Source: Rhodospirillales bacterium
GTDB taxonomy: Bacteria; Pseudomonadota; Alphaproteobacteria; Reyranellales; Reyranellaceae
Length of the DNA stretch: 32,603 nucleotides
Direction: 5' to 3'
NCBI GenBank assembly: GCA_016185145.1
Contig: JACPOB010000078.1
Coordinates: forward strand, 1 to 32,603
The translations under genes were made by a program, and so were the position numbers. Below are positions 23,274 through 31,397 of this stretch, in pieces; within the stretch, counting starts at the first letter, position 1, and every line of letters starts with the position of its first letter. The notes below the pieces were generated by a model. The model made no database searches and had not been told where the DNA came from. It worked only from the letters and a program-made list of their open reading frames with translations.

Positions 23274-24143
23274 GTGCTCCAATCCATCATCTCCTACGGC
23301 CTTGCGGTAGGAGCGGTCTACGCACTGATCGGCGTCACGTACAACGTGATGTTCTCGGCATCGCGTGTCTTCAGCTTCACCGCGGGCATGCTGGGAATGC
23401 TGGGCGGTGTGCTGGGCGCGCTGTTCATCCAGAAGTGGGGCATGAACGCCGTCCTGGGGTTCGTGCTGGTGCTGGCCTGTGGGGCGGTGCTCGGCATCGT
23501 CACCGAAATCCTGACCGTGCGGCCGGTGCTCAAGAGCATCGAGCAGCATCTCTATGTGCTGTCGACGCTGGCCTTCGCGCTGATGATCCAGCAGGTGACG
23601 GCGATCGAGTTCGGCACCGAGGCGTTTCCCTTCCCGCCGTTGATCCCGATCGATCCCGATTCCTTCCTGGGCATCGTCGACCAGAAGTTCTGGCTGCCGG
23701 TGCTGGCCTGCATCGTCACCATCGCCGCTCTGGAGTTCCTCTATCGCAAGACGCTGATCGGCCGCGCCTTCCTCGCCATTGCCGAGGACAGCTACGCCGC
23801 CCGTGCGCTCGGCCTGCCCGAGACGCGGCTGCGGATCGCGAGCTACGCCATTGCCGGCATCATCGGCACGCTGGCGGGCTTTACCGGCGCGCAGATGCTG
23901 CTCGCCTACTTCGGCAACCAGGCGATCCTGAACTTCTACGGCTTCGTGCCGGTGGCGCTGGGCGGCATGGGCTCGAATCGCGGCGCGGTGATCGGCGGGC
24001 TGGCGCTCGGCATTTTCCAGCAGGCGGCGAACTTCCTGGTCGGCGGCATCTTCGCCGCGGTCGCGGTGTTCGCGGTGTTCATCGTCGTGCTGCTGCTCCG
24101 GCCCGAGGGCCTGGCCGGCGCGGCGACGGCACGGCGCGTGTGA
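23274..24143 (+). CDS. livH: Branched-chain amino acid-type ABC transporter permease LivH (second system)
   Basis: This 289-residue membrane permease carries the LivH pattern ISYGLAVGAVYALIGVTYNV, the coupling loop LIGRAFLAIAEDSYAARALGL, and the C-terminal VLLLRPEGLAG. About eight membrane segments are evident. The INFAHGE motif of classical LivH is replaced by FSFTAGMLGMLGG, which places it in a divergent branch. Translation starts with GTG at 23274, directly before the hydrophobic segment. Eleven bases separate it from the fused livMG gene. Confidence 0.88.
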   Translation: MLQSIISYGLAVGAVYALIGVTYNVMFSASRVFSFTAGMLGMLGGVLGALFIQKWGMNAVLGFVLVLACGAVLGIVTEILTVRPVLKSIEQHLYVLSTLAFALMIQQVTAIEFGTEAFPFPPLIPIDPDSFLGIVDQKFWLPVLACIVTIAALEFLYRKTLIGRAFLAIAEDSYAARALGLPETRLRIASYAIAGIIGTLAGFTGAQMLLAYFGNQAILNFYGFVPVALGGMGSNRGAVIGGLALGIFQQAANFLVGGIFAAVAVFAVFIVVLLLRPEGLAGAATARRV

Positions 24144-24153
24144 GGGAAGGGGC

Positions 24154-25936
24154 ATGACCGATACCGCCGCTTCCTCTCCGGCGCGCGCCGCCGGCACCTC
24201 CTGGCTCGGCTGGCTCGAGGGCAAGCTGTCGTGGATCCTGCTCGGGCTTGTGGGCCTGCTGCTGCCCCTGCTCGACGACAGCTACATCGGTGTCATCGCC
24301 CAGCGCGCCTACATCTACTGGGTCCTGTCGGCCGGCCTGAACCTGGTCGTCGGCTATGCCGGCCAGATCGCCATCGGCTGGGTGTCGATGCTGACCCTGG
24401 GCGCCTACACGACGGCGGCGCTGGCTGCCGGTCGTATCGGGCCGGAGTGGAATCCCTACCTTGCGTTGGTGGCGGGCGGCGTGATGGGCGCGATATTCGG
24501 CGTCATCGTCGGCCTGCCGGCGCTCAGGTTGCGCACCTTCTATTTCGCCATGACGACGCTTGGCTTCGCCACCATCGTCACCCAGGTGGCGCTGGCCTGG
24601 AAGGATGTCACGGGCGGCGGCGTCGGCACGCCGGGCCCGACCTTCTCCTGGCCGTTCGAGCCGGGCTGGGGCTTCTACTATTTCTGCTTCATCCTGGCGG
24701 CGCTGGCGACCTGGGTGACGGCCAACATCGGCTCCAGCCGCTACGGCCGTGCATTGGTGGCGATCCGCGACGCCGAGGTCGCCGCCGAAGCCTCGGGCAT
24801 CGCCAAGCCCAAGCTCCTGATAATGGTCTTCCTGCTGGCCGGCGCGCTCGGCGGCGTGGCCGGCGGGCTGTTCGCTTCGCTGCAGTCCTACATCACGCCC
24901 GACGCCTTCACCTTCGAGATGTCGGTGCTGTTCTTCATCGCCATCCTGATCGGCGGCCGCGGTTCGATCCTGGGACCGGCGCTCGGCACCATCATCCTGA
25001 CGGCATTGCCCGAGTTCGCCGCGCCGCTGGTCCAATGGTCGACGTTCCTCTATGCCGCGCTGCTGCTGCTGATCGTGCTGCTGATACCGGGCGGCATCGC
25101 CGACCTGCTCGACTTCAAGAACCGCCGGCCCCTCGAGCAGCATCGCGAGATCGCCCCCCGCAAGGAACTGCTGAGCCGCGCCCTCGACAAGACGGACGGT
25201 AGGCACAGCATCGTGCTCAAGGACATCGCGCTCCACTTCGGCGGCGTGCGGGCGATCGACGGGCTCGATCTCGAAATCCGCTCGGGCGAGGTGCACGGCC
25301 TGATCGGACCCAACGGCAGCGGCAAGACCACGACGCTGAACGTCATCTCGGGCTACTACAAGCCGAAGGCCGGCACGCTGAAGCTCGACGGCGGCGACCT
25401 GCCGTTCGACCGGCCGCATCTGCGCGCCAACTACCGCATCGCCCGCACCTTCCAGACGCCGCGCGTGGTGGGTGCCGCCTCGGTGCTGGAGAACGTCATG
25501 ATCGGCGGCACCGTGCACGGCCAGGCGACCTTCGCCGAGGCCCTGCTGTCGCTGCCGCGCAACCGCCGCGACGAGAAGCTTTTACGCGCAGCGGCGATGC
25601 AGGCCCTGGCAACGGTCGGCCTGGAATCGCTTGCCGATGTGCGCGCCGACCGCCTGCAGCACAGCGAATTGCGCTTCATGGAGATCGCCCGCGCCCTGAT
25701 GCTGCGGCCGGCCTTCCTGATGCTCGACGAGCCGGCCGCCGGCCTGTCGCCCGAGGAGATCCGCCGCCTCGGCGATCTCATCAAGGCGATCAGCCGCGAG
25801 GGCACCGGTGTGCTGCTGGTCGAGCACCATGCCGACCTGATCTTCGACATCTGCGATCGCGTCACCGTGCTCAACCTCGGCAAGATGCTGGCCGCCGGCA
25901 CGCCCAACGAGATCCGTTCGCATCGGGAGGTGGTCA

Positions 25937-25956
<20 letters not shown>
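24154..25956 (+). CDS. livMG: Fused ABC transporter permease-ATPase, LivM-LivG
   Basis: This 600-residue protein joins a LivM permease (about residues 25-320; GLNLVVGYAGQIAIGWVSML and the coupling loop RYGRALVAIRDAEVAAEASG) to a LivG ATPase (about 350-600). The ATPase has Walker A GPNGSGKTT (385-393), the FQTPRVV Q-loop (433-439), Walker B FLMLDEP (521-527) and switch histidine 558. The signature motif, normally LSYGQ or LSGGQ, reads LQHSE (501-505) in the right place before LRFMEIARALMLRP, so one of the two ATP sites formed with LivF may be weak. Fusions of LivM and LivG are known in proteobacteria. The reading frame is continuous with no sign of error. It overlaps the livF start by 20 bases. 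Confidence 0.9.
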
Positions 25957-26693
<737 letters not shown>

Positions 26694-26694
26694 T

Positions 26695-26742
26695 CTTCCG
26701 GACCGCGAGCCTCCGGCTCGCTCATGAATCGCGGTCCGGAAG
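26695..26742. repeat. Family B inverted repeat, terminator-like
   Basis: Arms CTTCCGGACCGCGA (26695-26708) and TCGCGGTCCGGAAG (26729-26742) pair perfectly, with an inner hairpin GAGCC-TCC-GGCTC (26707-26719) followed by CTCATGAA. The GGACCGCG-GGC core and the CTCATGA loop resemble the element at 14374-14430. It sits two bases after the livF stop and probably ends that operon. The rest of the gap to 26879 holds no gene. Confidence 0.72.
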
Positions 26743-26879
26743 AGCATGACCGTGAGTCCGACAAGCGGCTCTTCAGACCGAGTGCTATTGACCGTTTCCG
26801 AAGCACGCCCGATAGTCCGTCTCGCCATCAGTCGAGTCCCAAGAACTACAAGACAAAGTCATCGTTTCGGGAGGAGCTC

Positions 26880-28517
26880 ATGATTCGGCAGCTTGCGGGA
26901 GCAATGACTCTCGCTGTCGCCGCGCTTGCCGTCGCGACCGCGCCGCTGCGCGCCCAGGACCAGAAAGGCACCCTCGTCTTCGCCGTCGAAACGCTGAGCG
27001 GCCAGACACTCGATCCAATCCTCGAAGGACGCCCGGGCAACGCCGTCTACCAAGCGGCGATGTACGATTCGCTGGTCGGCTTCGACCTGCAGAAGGGCGG
27101 CGTCGGGCCCGGTGTCGCCGAACGCTGGGAGCTGTCGCAGGACGGCCTCACCTGGACCTTCTTCATCCGTCCCGGCCAAGTCTTCCATAACGGCGACAAG
27201 CTCACGGCCCACGACGTCAAGTTCAGCCTCGAGCGCCAGATGGGACCGGGCTCGCTGGCCGCGGCGGCCGCCAGCATGAAGCGCACCATCAAGAGCATCG
27301 AGGTGGTCGACGATCTCACCGTGAAGGTCAACACCGTCAGCCCGCAAATCGGCCTGCCGGCCGCCCTCTCGCGCGCCGTGGCGCCGGAAGGCGCCATCAT
27401 GCCCAAGGCCTACATCGAGAAGGTGGGTGAGGAGGAGTTCCGCAAGAAGCCGGTCGGCAGCGGCCCGTGGAAGTTCGTGCGCAACGTGCCGGGCGATCGC
27501 ATCGAGTTCACCGCCGTCGCCAAGCACTGGCGCGGCACGCCGAGCTTCAAGGACCTGCACATCCTGCTGGTGCCCGAGGAGAGCACGCGCATGGCCATGG
27601 TGCGCACCGGCGAGGCGGCGATCGCCTCGATCGGACCTGAGACCATGCTCAGCGCCTCGCGCGGCGGCCTGGAAGTTCTGGCGGTGCCGGGCACCATGCA
27701 GGCGGTCTTCCAGTTCTGGGGAAGCTGGAAGCCGGAGATGAAGGATTCGCCCATCGCCAAGCCGCGCGTGCGCCAGGCGCTGTCGCTGGCCATCGACCGC
27801 AAGCAGGTGATCGAGCACGTCATGAACGGCAAGGCGCGCGTGCCGTATCCGTTCTCGACCTTCGGCTACACCGACTTCTTCAGCGCCGATCGCTGGCAGA
27901 AATGGTCGGAGGAGGCCTATCGCTACGATCCGGTGCTCGCCAAGAAGATGCTGGCCGAGGAGGGCTATCCCAACGGCTTCGAGCTCAAGTTCGCCAATAC
28001 GGCGCTGCCCGGCACGCAGTTCATGGTCGATATCGGCACTGCTATCGCCGACATGTGGACCAAGGTCGGCGTCAAGGTGACGCTCAAGCACTACGAGTGG
28101 GGCTCGTTCGCGCCCATGGAGCGTGGCGACCAGGCCGGCCTGATCGGCTGGGCCTCGATGTACCGCACCGCCGGCCGGCCCGACGCGCCGTGGCGGTACA
28201 ACGGCGCCTTCTCGCCCGACAGCACGCAGCGCCTGCTGGGCGACAAGGAGACCTGCCCTGAGACCTGCCAGGAGTTCGAGAAGACCTATCGCGCCCTGCT
28301 GGCCGAGCTCGACAAGACCAAGCGTACGGCGCTGACCGACCGGATGGTCGAGATCGTCGCCAATTCCTGGACGGTCGTGCCGATCATCGAGGGCATGGGC
28401 TACTACGCCATCAACACCAAGAAGGTCGGCCAGTTCGAGGCGATCCCCGGCCGCCACGAGCTGGGCGACGTCTTCGAGCGCATCCCGCGCCCGGACCAGA
28501 AGCCCTGGAAGAAGTGA
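26880..28517 (+). CDS. dppA: Peptide/nickel-type ABC transporter substrate-binding protein (SBP_bac_5)
   Basis: This 545-residue periplasmic receptor has a Sec signal peptide (about residues 1-25, MIRQLAGAMTLAVAALAVAT then APLRA). The mature protein shows the family pattern: YDSLVGFD, PGVAERWELSQDGLTWTFFI, HDVKFSLERQM, VGSGPWKFV, and KPRVRQALSLAIDRKQVIEHV. The ATG at 26880 follows GGGAGGAG, which decides it; an upstream frame to 26724 is basic, hydrophilic and not conserved. Despite the name, members of this family bind peptides, glutathione, opines, nickel or sugars. It leads the dppABCDF operon. The gene symbol marks the family position, not a proven dipeptide role. Confidence 0.9.
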   Translation: MIRQLAGAMTLAVAALAVATAPLRAQDQKGTLVFAVETLSGQTLDPILEGRPGNAVYQAAMYDSLVGFDLQKGGVGPGVAERWELSQDGLTWTFFIRPGQVFHNGDKLTAHDVKFSLERQMGPGSLAAAAASMKRTIKSIEVVDDLTVKVNTVSPQIGLPAALSRAVAPEGAIMPKAYIEKVGEEEFRKKPVGSGPWKFVRNVPGDRIEFTAVAKHWRGTPSFKDLHILLVPEESTRMAMVRTGEAAIASIGPETMLSASRGGLEVLAVPGTMQAVFQFWGSWKPEMKDSPIAKPRVRQALSLAIDRKQVIEHVMNGKARVPYPFSTFGYTDFFSADRWQKWSEEAYRYDPVLAKKMLAEEGYPNGFELKFANTALPGTQFMVDIGTAIADMWTKVGVKVTLKHYEWGSFAPMERGDQAGLIGWASMYRTAGRPDAPWRYNGAFSPDSTQRLLGDKETCPETCQEFEKTYRALLAELDKTKRTALTDRMVEIVANSWTVVPIIEGMGYYAINTKKVGQFEAIPGRHELGDVFERIPRPDQKPWKK

Positions 28518-28545
28518 GGCAGCCCCCAGTGGCAATGAGCGCACC

Positions 28546-29463
28546 ATGAAGCGCTATATCGCTCGTCGCCTGATGCAGGGTGTCGGCCTGCTGTTCATGG
28601 TGGCGACGATCGTGTTCTTCCTCGGACGGCTGACCGGCAACCCGGTCGACCTGATGCTGCCCGAGGACGCCACCGCCGAGGACCGCGCCCAGCTCACCCA
28701 GACGCTGGGCCTCGACGGGTCGCTCTCCGACCAGTTCCTGATCTTCTTCGGCAAGGCCCTGCACGGCGATCTCGGCAACTCGATCCGCATGAAGCAGCCC
28801 ACGGTCGAGGCCTTTTTCGACCGCCTGCCCAACACCCTGGTGCTGATCCCTTGGGCGCTGCTGCTGGGCATGGCGCTGGGCATACCGCTGGGCGTGGTGG
28901 CCGCCCTCAACAGAGGAAGCTGGTTGGACCGGGCGGCGGGCACGGTCGCCGTGCTGGGCGTCGCCATGCCGAGCTTCTGGCTCGGCGTCCTGCTGATCTT
29001 CGTGTTCAGCGTCGAGCTGGGCTGGCTGCCGTCGAGCCGCATGGGCGGCCCCGAGCACTACATCCTGCCGGTGATCACGCTCGGCACCTTCCTGGTGGCG
29101 GGCTTCATGCGCATCACGCGCTCCGCGATGCTCGAGGTGATGGAAAGCGAGTTCGTCAAGCTCGCGCGCATCAAGGGCCTGAGCGAGACCACGGTGATCT
29201 GGAAGCATTGCCTGCGCAATGCCCTGATCCCCGTGCTCACCCTGTGGGGCGTGTTCGTCAGCAACCTGATCACCGGCGCCATCGTCACCGAGACGGTGTT
29301 CGCCTGGCCCGGCATCGGCCGGCTGACCTACGAGGCGGTGATCTACCGCGACTTCCCGCTCCTGCAGGCGGTGATCATCCTGAAGTCGATCCTGATCCTG
29401 ACCATCAACCTCGGCGTCGACATCCTCTATGCCTATGTCGACCCGCGCATCCGGTTGGCATGA
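28546..29463 (+). CDS. dppB: Peptide-type ABC transporter permease DppB
   Basis: This 305-residue inner membrane permease starts MKRYIARRLMQGVGLLFMVA, a typical DppB/OppB first membrane segment. The coupling loop SEFVKLARIKGLSETTVIWKH and the signature ETVFAWPGIGRLTYEAVIYRDFP are present. About six membrane segments can be counted. It lies 28 bases after dppA and ends with two stop codons in a row (TGATGA). Confidence 0.92.
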   Translation: MKRYIARRLMQGVGLLFMVATIVFFLGRLTGNPVDLMLPEDATAEDRAQLTQTLGLDGSLSDQFLIFFGKALHGDLGNSIRMKQPTVEAFFDRLPNTLVLIPWALLLGMALGIPLGVVAALNRGSWLDRAAGTVAVLGVAMPSFWLGVLLIFVFSVELGWLPSSRMGGPEHYILPVITLGTFLVAGFMRITRSAMLEVMESEFVKLARIKGLSETTVIWKHCLRNALIPVLTLWGVFVSNLITGAIVTETVFAWPGIGRLTYEAVIYRDFPLLQAVIILKSILILTINLGVDILYAYVDPRIRLA

Positions 29464-29499
29464 TGACGAAAAAAGCCCGTCATGACGGAAGGATGAGCC

Positions 29500-30423
29500 G
29501 TGACGATCGCTGACCGTCCATCGCGCACCGTCGAGCAGCGGCGCTGGTCGCTGTGGCGCGCCATGCTGTGGCCCCGGCGCGAGGCGGCGCCGCGGCGCAC
29601 CGCCCGTGTCCCCTGGGTGCCGATCGCCATCATCTCGGTGATCGTGGTCATGGCGATCTTCGCGCCGCTGCTGGCGCCATACTCGCCGATCGACCAGACG
29701 CTGCGCGACAAGCTCCTGCCGCCGGCCTGGATGATGGGCGGCAGCGACAAGTACCTGCTGGGCACCGACGCCTTCGGCCGCGATATCCTGAGCCGCCTGA
29801 TCTACGGCGCGCGCGTCAGCCTCCTGGTGGCGGTGCTGGCGCTGACGGTGGGCGGCGGCGTCGGGCTGCTGATCGGCATCGTCGCGGGCTATGTCGGCGG
29901 CGTGGTCGACAGCATCCTGATGCGCCTGGTGGACGCGGCCTTCACCTTCCCGACCATCCTGTTCGCGCTGCTGCTCGCGGTCACCATGGGGCAGGGGCTG
30001 GGGACGCTGGTCATCGCCATCAGCCTGCTGCTGTGGGCGAGCTTCGCGCGCGTCATCCGCGGCGAGGTGCTGGCGTTGCGCCAGCGTGACTTCGTGGCGC
30101 TGGCCAAGGTGCGCGGCTGTTCGGCGCCACGCATCATGCTGACCCACATCCTGCCCAACGTGCTCAACACCTTCATGGTGTTGGTGACGCTGAACATCGG
30201 CGTGGTGATCATTGCCGAGGCGACGCTCTCCTTCCTCGGCGCCGGCGTGCCGCCGCCGACCCCGACTTGGGGCCTGATGATCTCCGAAGGCCGCGGCCGC
30301 ATCGCCGACGCCTGGTGGGTGGCGCTGATCCCGGGCATCGCCATCACGCTGCTGGTGCTCTCGGTCAACCTGTTCGGCGACTGGCTGCGCGACCGCCTCG
30401 ATCCCCGGCTGCGCCAGCTATGA
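29500..30423 (+). CDS. dppC: Peptide-type ABC transporter permease DppC
   Basis: This 307-residue permease is the partner of DppB. It has an N-terminal cytoplasmic tail, one membrane segment, the periplasmic LLGTDAFGRDILSRLIYGARVS block, the coupling loop QRDFVALAKVRGCSAPRIMLTH, and EATLSFLGAGVPPPTPTWG. It starts with GTG at 29500 behind GGAAGG. A 12-base perfect palindrome CCGTCATGACGG (29477-29488) lies just before the ribosome site. Its stop overlaps the dppD start (ATGA). Confidence 0.92.
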   Translation: MTIADRPSRTVEQRRWSLWRAMLWPRREAAPRRTARVPWVPIAIISVIVVMAIFAPLLAPYSPIDQTLRDKLLPPAWMMGGSDKYLLGTDAFGRDILSRLIYGARVSLLVAVLALTVGGGVGLLIGIVAGYVGGVVDSILMRLVDAAFTFPTILFALLLAVTMGQGLGTLVIAISLLLWASFARVIRGEVLALRQRDFVALAKVRGCSAPRIMLTHILPNVLNTFMVLVTLNIGVVIIAEATLSFLGAGVPPPTPTWGLMISEGRGRIADAWWVALIPGIAITLLVLSVNLFGDWLRDRLDPRLRQL

Positions 30424-31397
30424 GCGACACCGTCCTCGAAGTCCGCGACCTGCACACCCACTTTTTCCTGCGCCGCGGCGTGGTGAAGGCGGTCGATGGC
30501 GTCAGCTTCTCGCTGAAGCGGGGCGAAGTGCTGGGCCTGGTGGGCGAATCGGGCTGCGGCAAGAGCCTCACGGCGCTGTCGCTGATGCGGCTCCTGCCCA
30601 AGAACGGGGCGCGCACCGTCAAGGGCGAGGTGCTGCTCGCCGGCGAGAACCTGCTGGAGCGCTCGCCGGCCGAGATGCGCGAGATCCGCGGCCGGCGCAT
30701 CTCGATGGTGCTGCAGGATCCGCAGACCTCGCTCAACCCCGTGTTCACCGTGGGCGACCAGCTACGCGAGGCGATCGAGCGCCGCCGCAGGGGCGTCTCG
30801 CTGTCGGAGATCATGAAGGAGGCGGTGACGGCTTTGCGCCGGGTCGAGATCGCCGCCCCCGAGCAGCGCATCGGCCAGTATCCGCACCAGATGAGCGGCG
30901 GCATGAAGCAGCGCGTGGTGGGCGCCATCGCCATCAGCGGCGAGCCCGAGGTGCTGATCGCCGACGAGCCGACCACGGCGCTCGACGTCACCATCCAGCT
31001 CCAGTACCTGAAGCTGCTCAAGCGCCTGCAGGCCGAGAACGGCATGGCGATCCTGTTCATCACCCACGATTTCGGCGTGGTCGGCCGCATGTGCGATCGC
31101 GTGGCGGTGATGTATGCCGGCCGCATCGTCGAATGCGGGCCGGTGAAGCAGATCTTCGAGGCGCCGCAGCATCCCTATACGCGCGCCTTGATCGCCTCCG
31201 TGCCCAAGATGACCGGCCCGGCCGGCCGGCTCACCACCATCGAAGGCCAGCCGCCATCGCTGATGGACCTGCCGGTGGGCTGCCGCTTCGCTTCGCGCTG
31301 TTCCCTGGTCGAGCAACGCTGCCTCGAGGCCTATCCCGCATCGGTGCGCGTGGGCGCCGAGCATACGGCCGACTGCTGGAAGGTCTCGCCGCCATGA
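30420..31397 (+). CDS. dppD: Peptide-type ABC transporter ATPase DppD
   Basis: This 325-residue ATPase has Walker A GESGCGKS (42-49), Q-loop glutamine 99, signature MSGGM (158-162) and Walker B VLIADEP (178-184). The C-terminal oligopeptide-transporter domain includes the cysteine cluster GCRFASRC ... RC ... DCW. That cluster can hold an iron-sulfur site in some DppD homologues. The start and stop both overlap neighbours by four bases. It forms a heterodimer with DppF on the cytoplasmic face of DppBC. Confidence 0.93.
   Translation: MSDTVLEVRDLHTHFFLRRGVVKAVDGVSFSLKRGEVLGLVGESGCGKSLTALSLMRLLPKNGARTVKGEVLLAGENLLERSPAEMREIRGRRISMVLQDPQTSLNPVFTVGDQLREAIERRRRGVSLSEIMKEAVTALRRVEIAAPEQRIGQYPHQMSGGMKQRVVGAIAISGEPEVLIADEPTTALDVTIQLQYLKLLKRLQAENGMAILFITHDFGVVGRMCDRVAVMYAGRIVECGPVKQIFEAPQHPYTRALIASVPKMTGPAGRLTTIEGQPPSLMDLPVGCRFASRCSLVEQRCLEAYPASVRVGAEHTADCWKVSPP

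Noticed and set aside
26724..26879. 52-residue N-terminal extension of the dppA-type receptor
   Set aside because: It is basic and hydrophilic, overlaps the end of a hairpin repeat, and would bury the signal peptide. GGGAGGAG supports ATG 26880.
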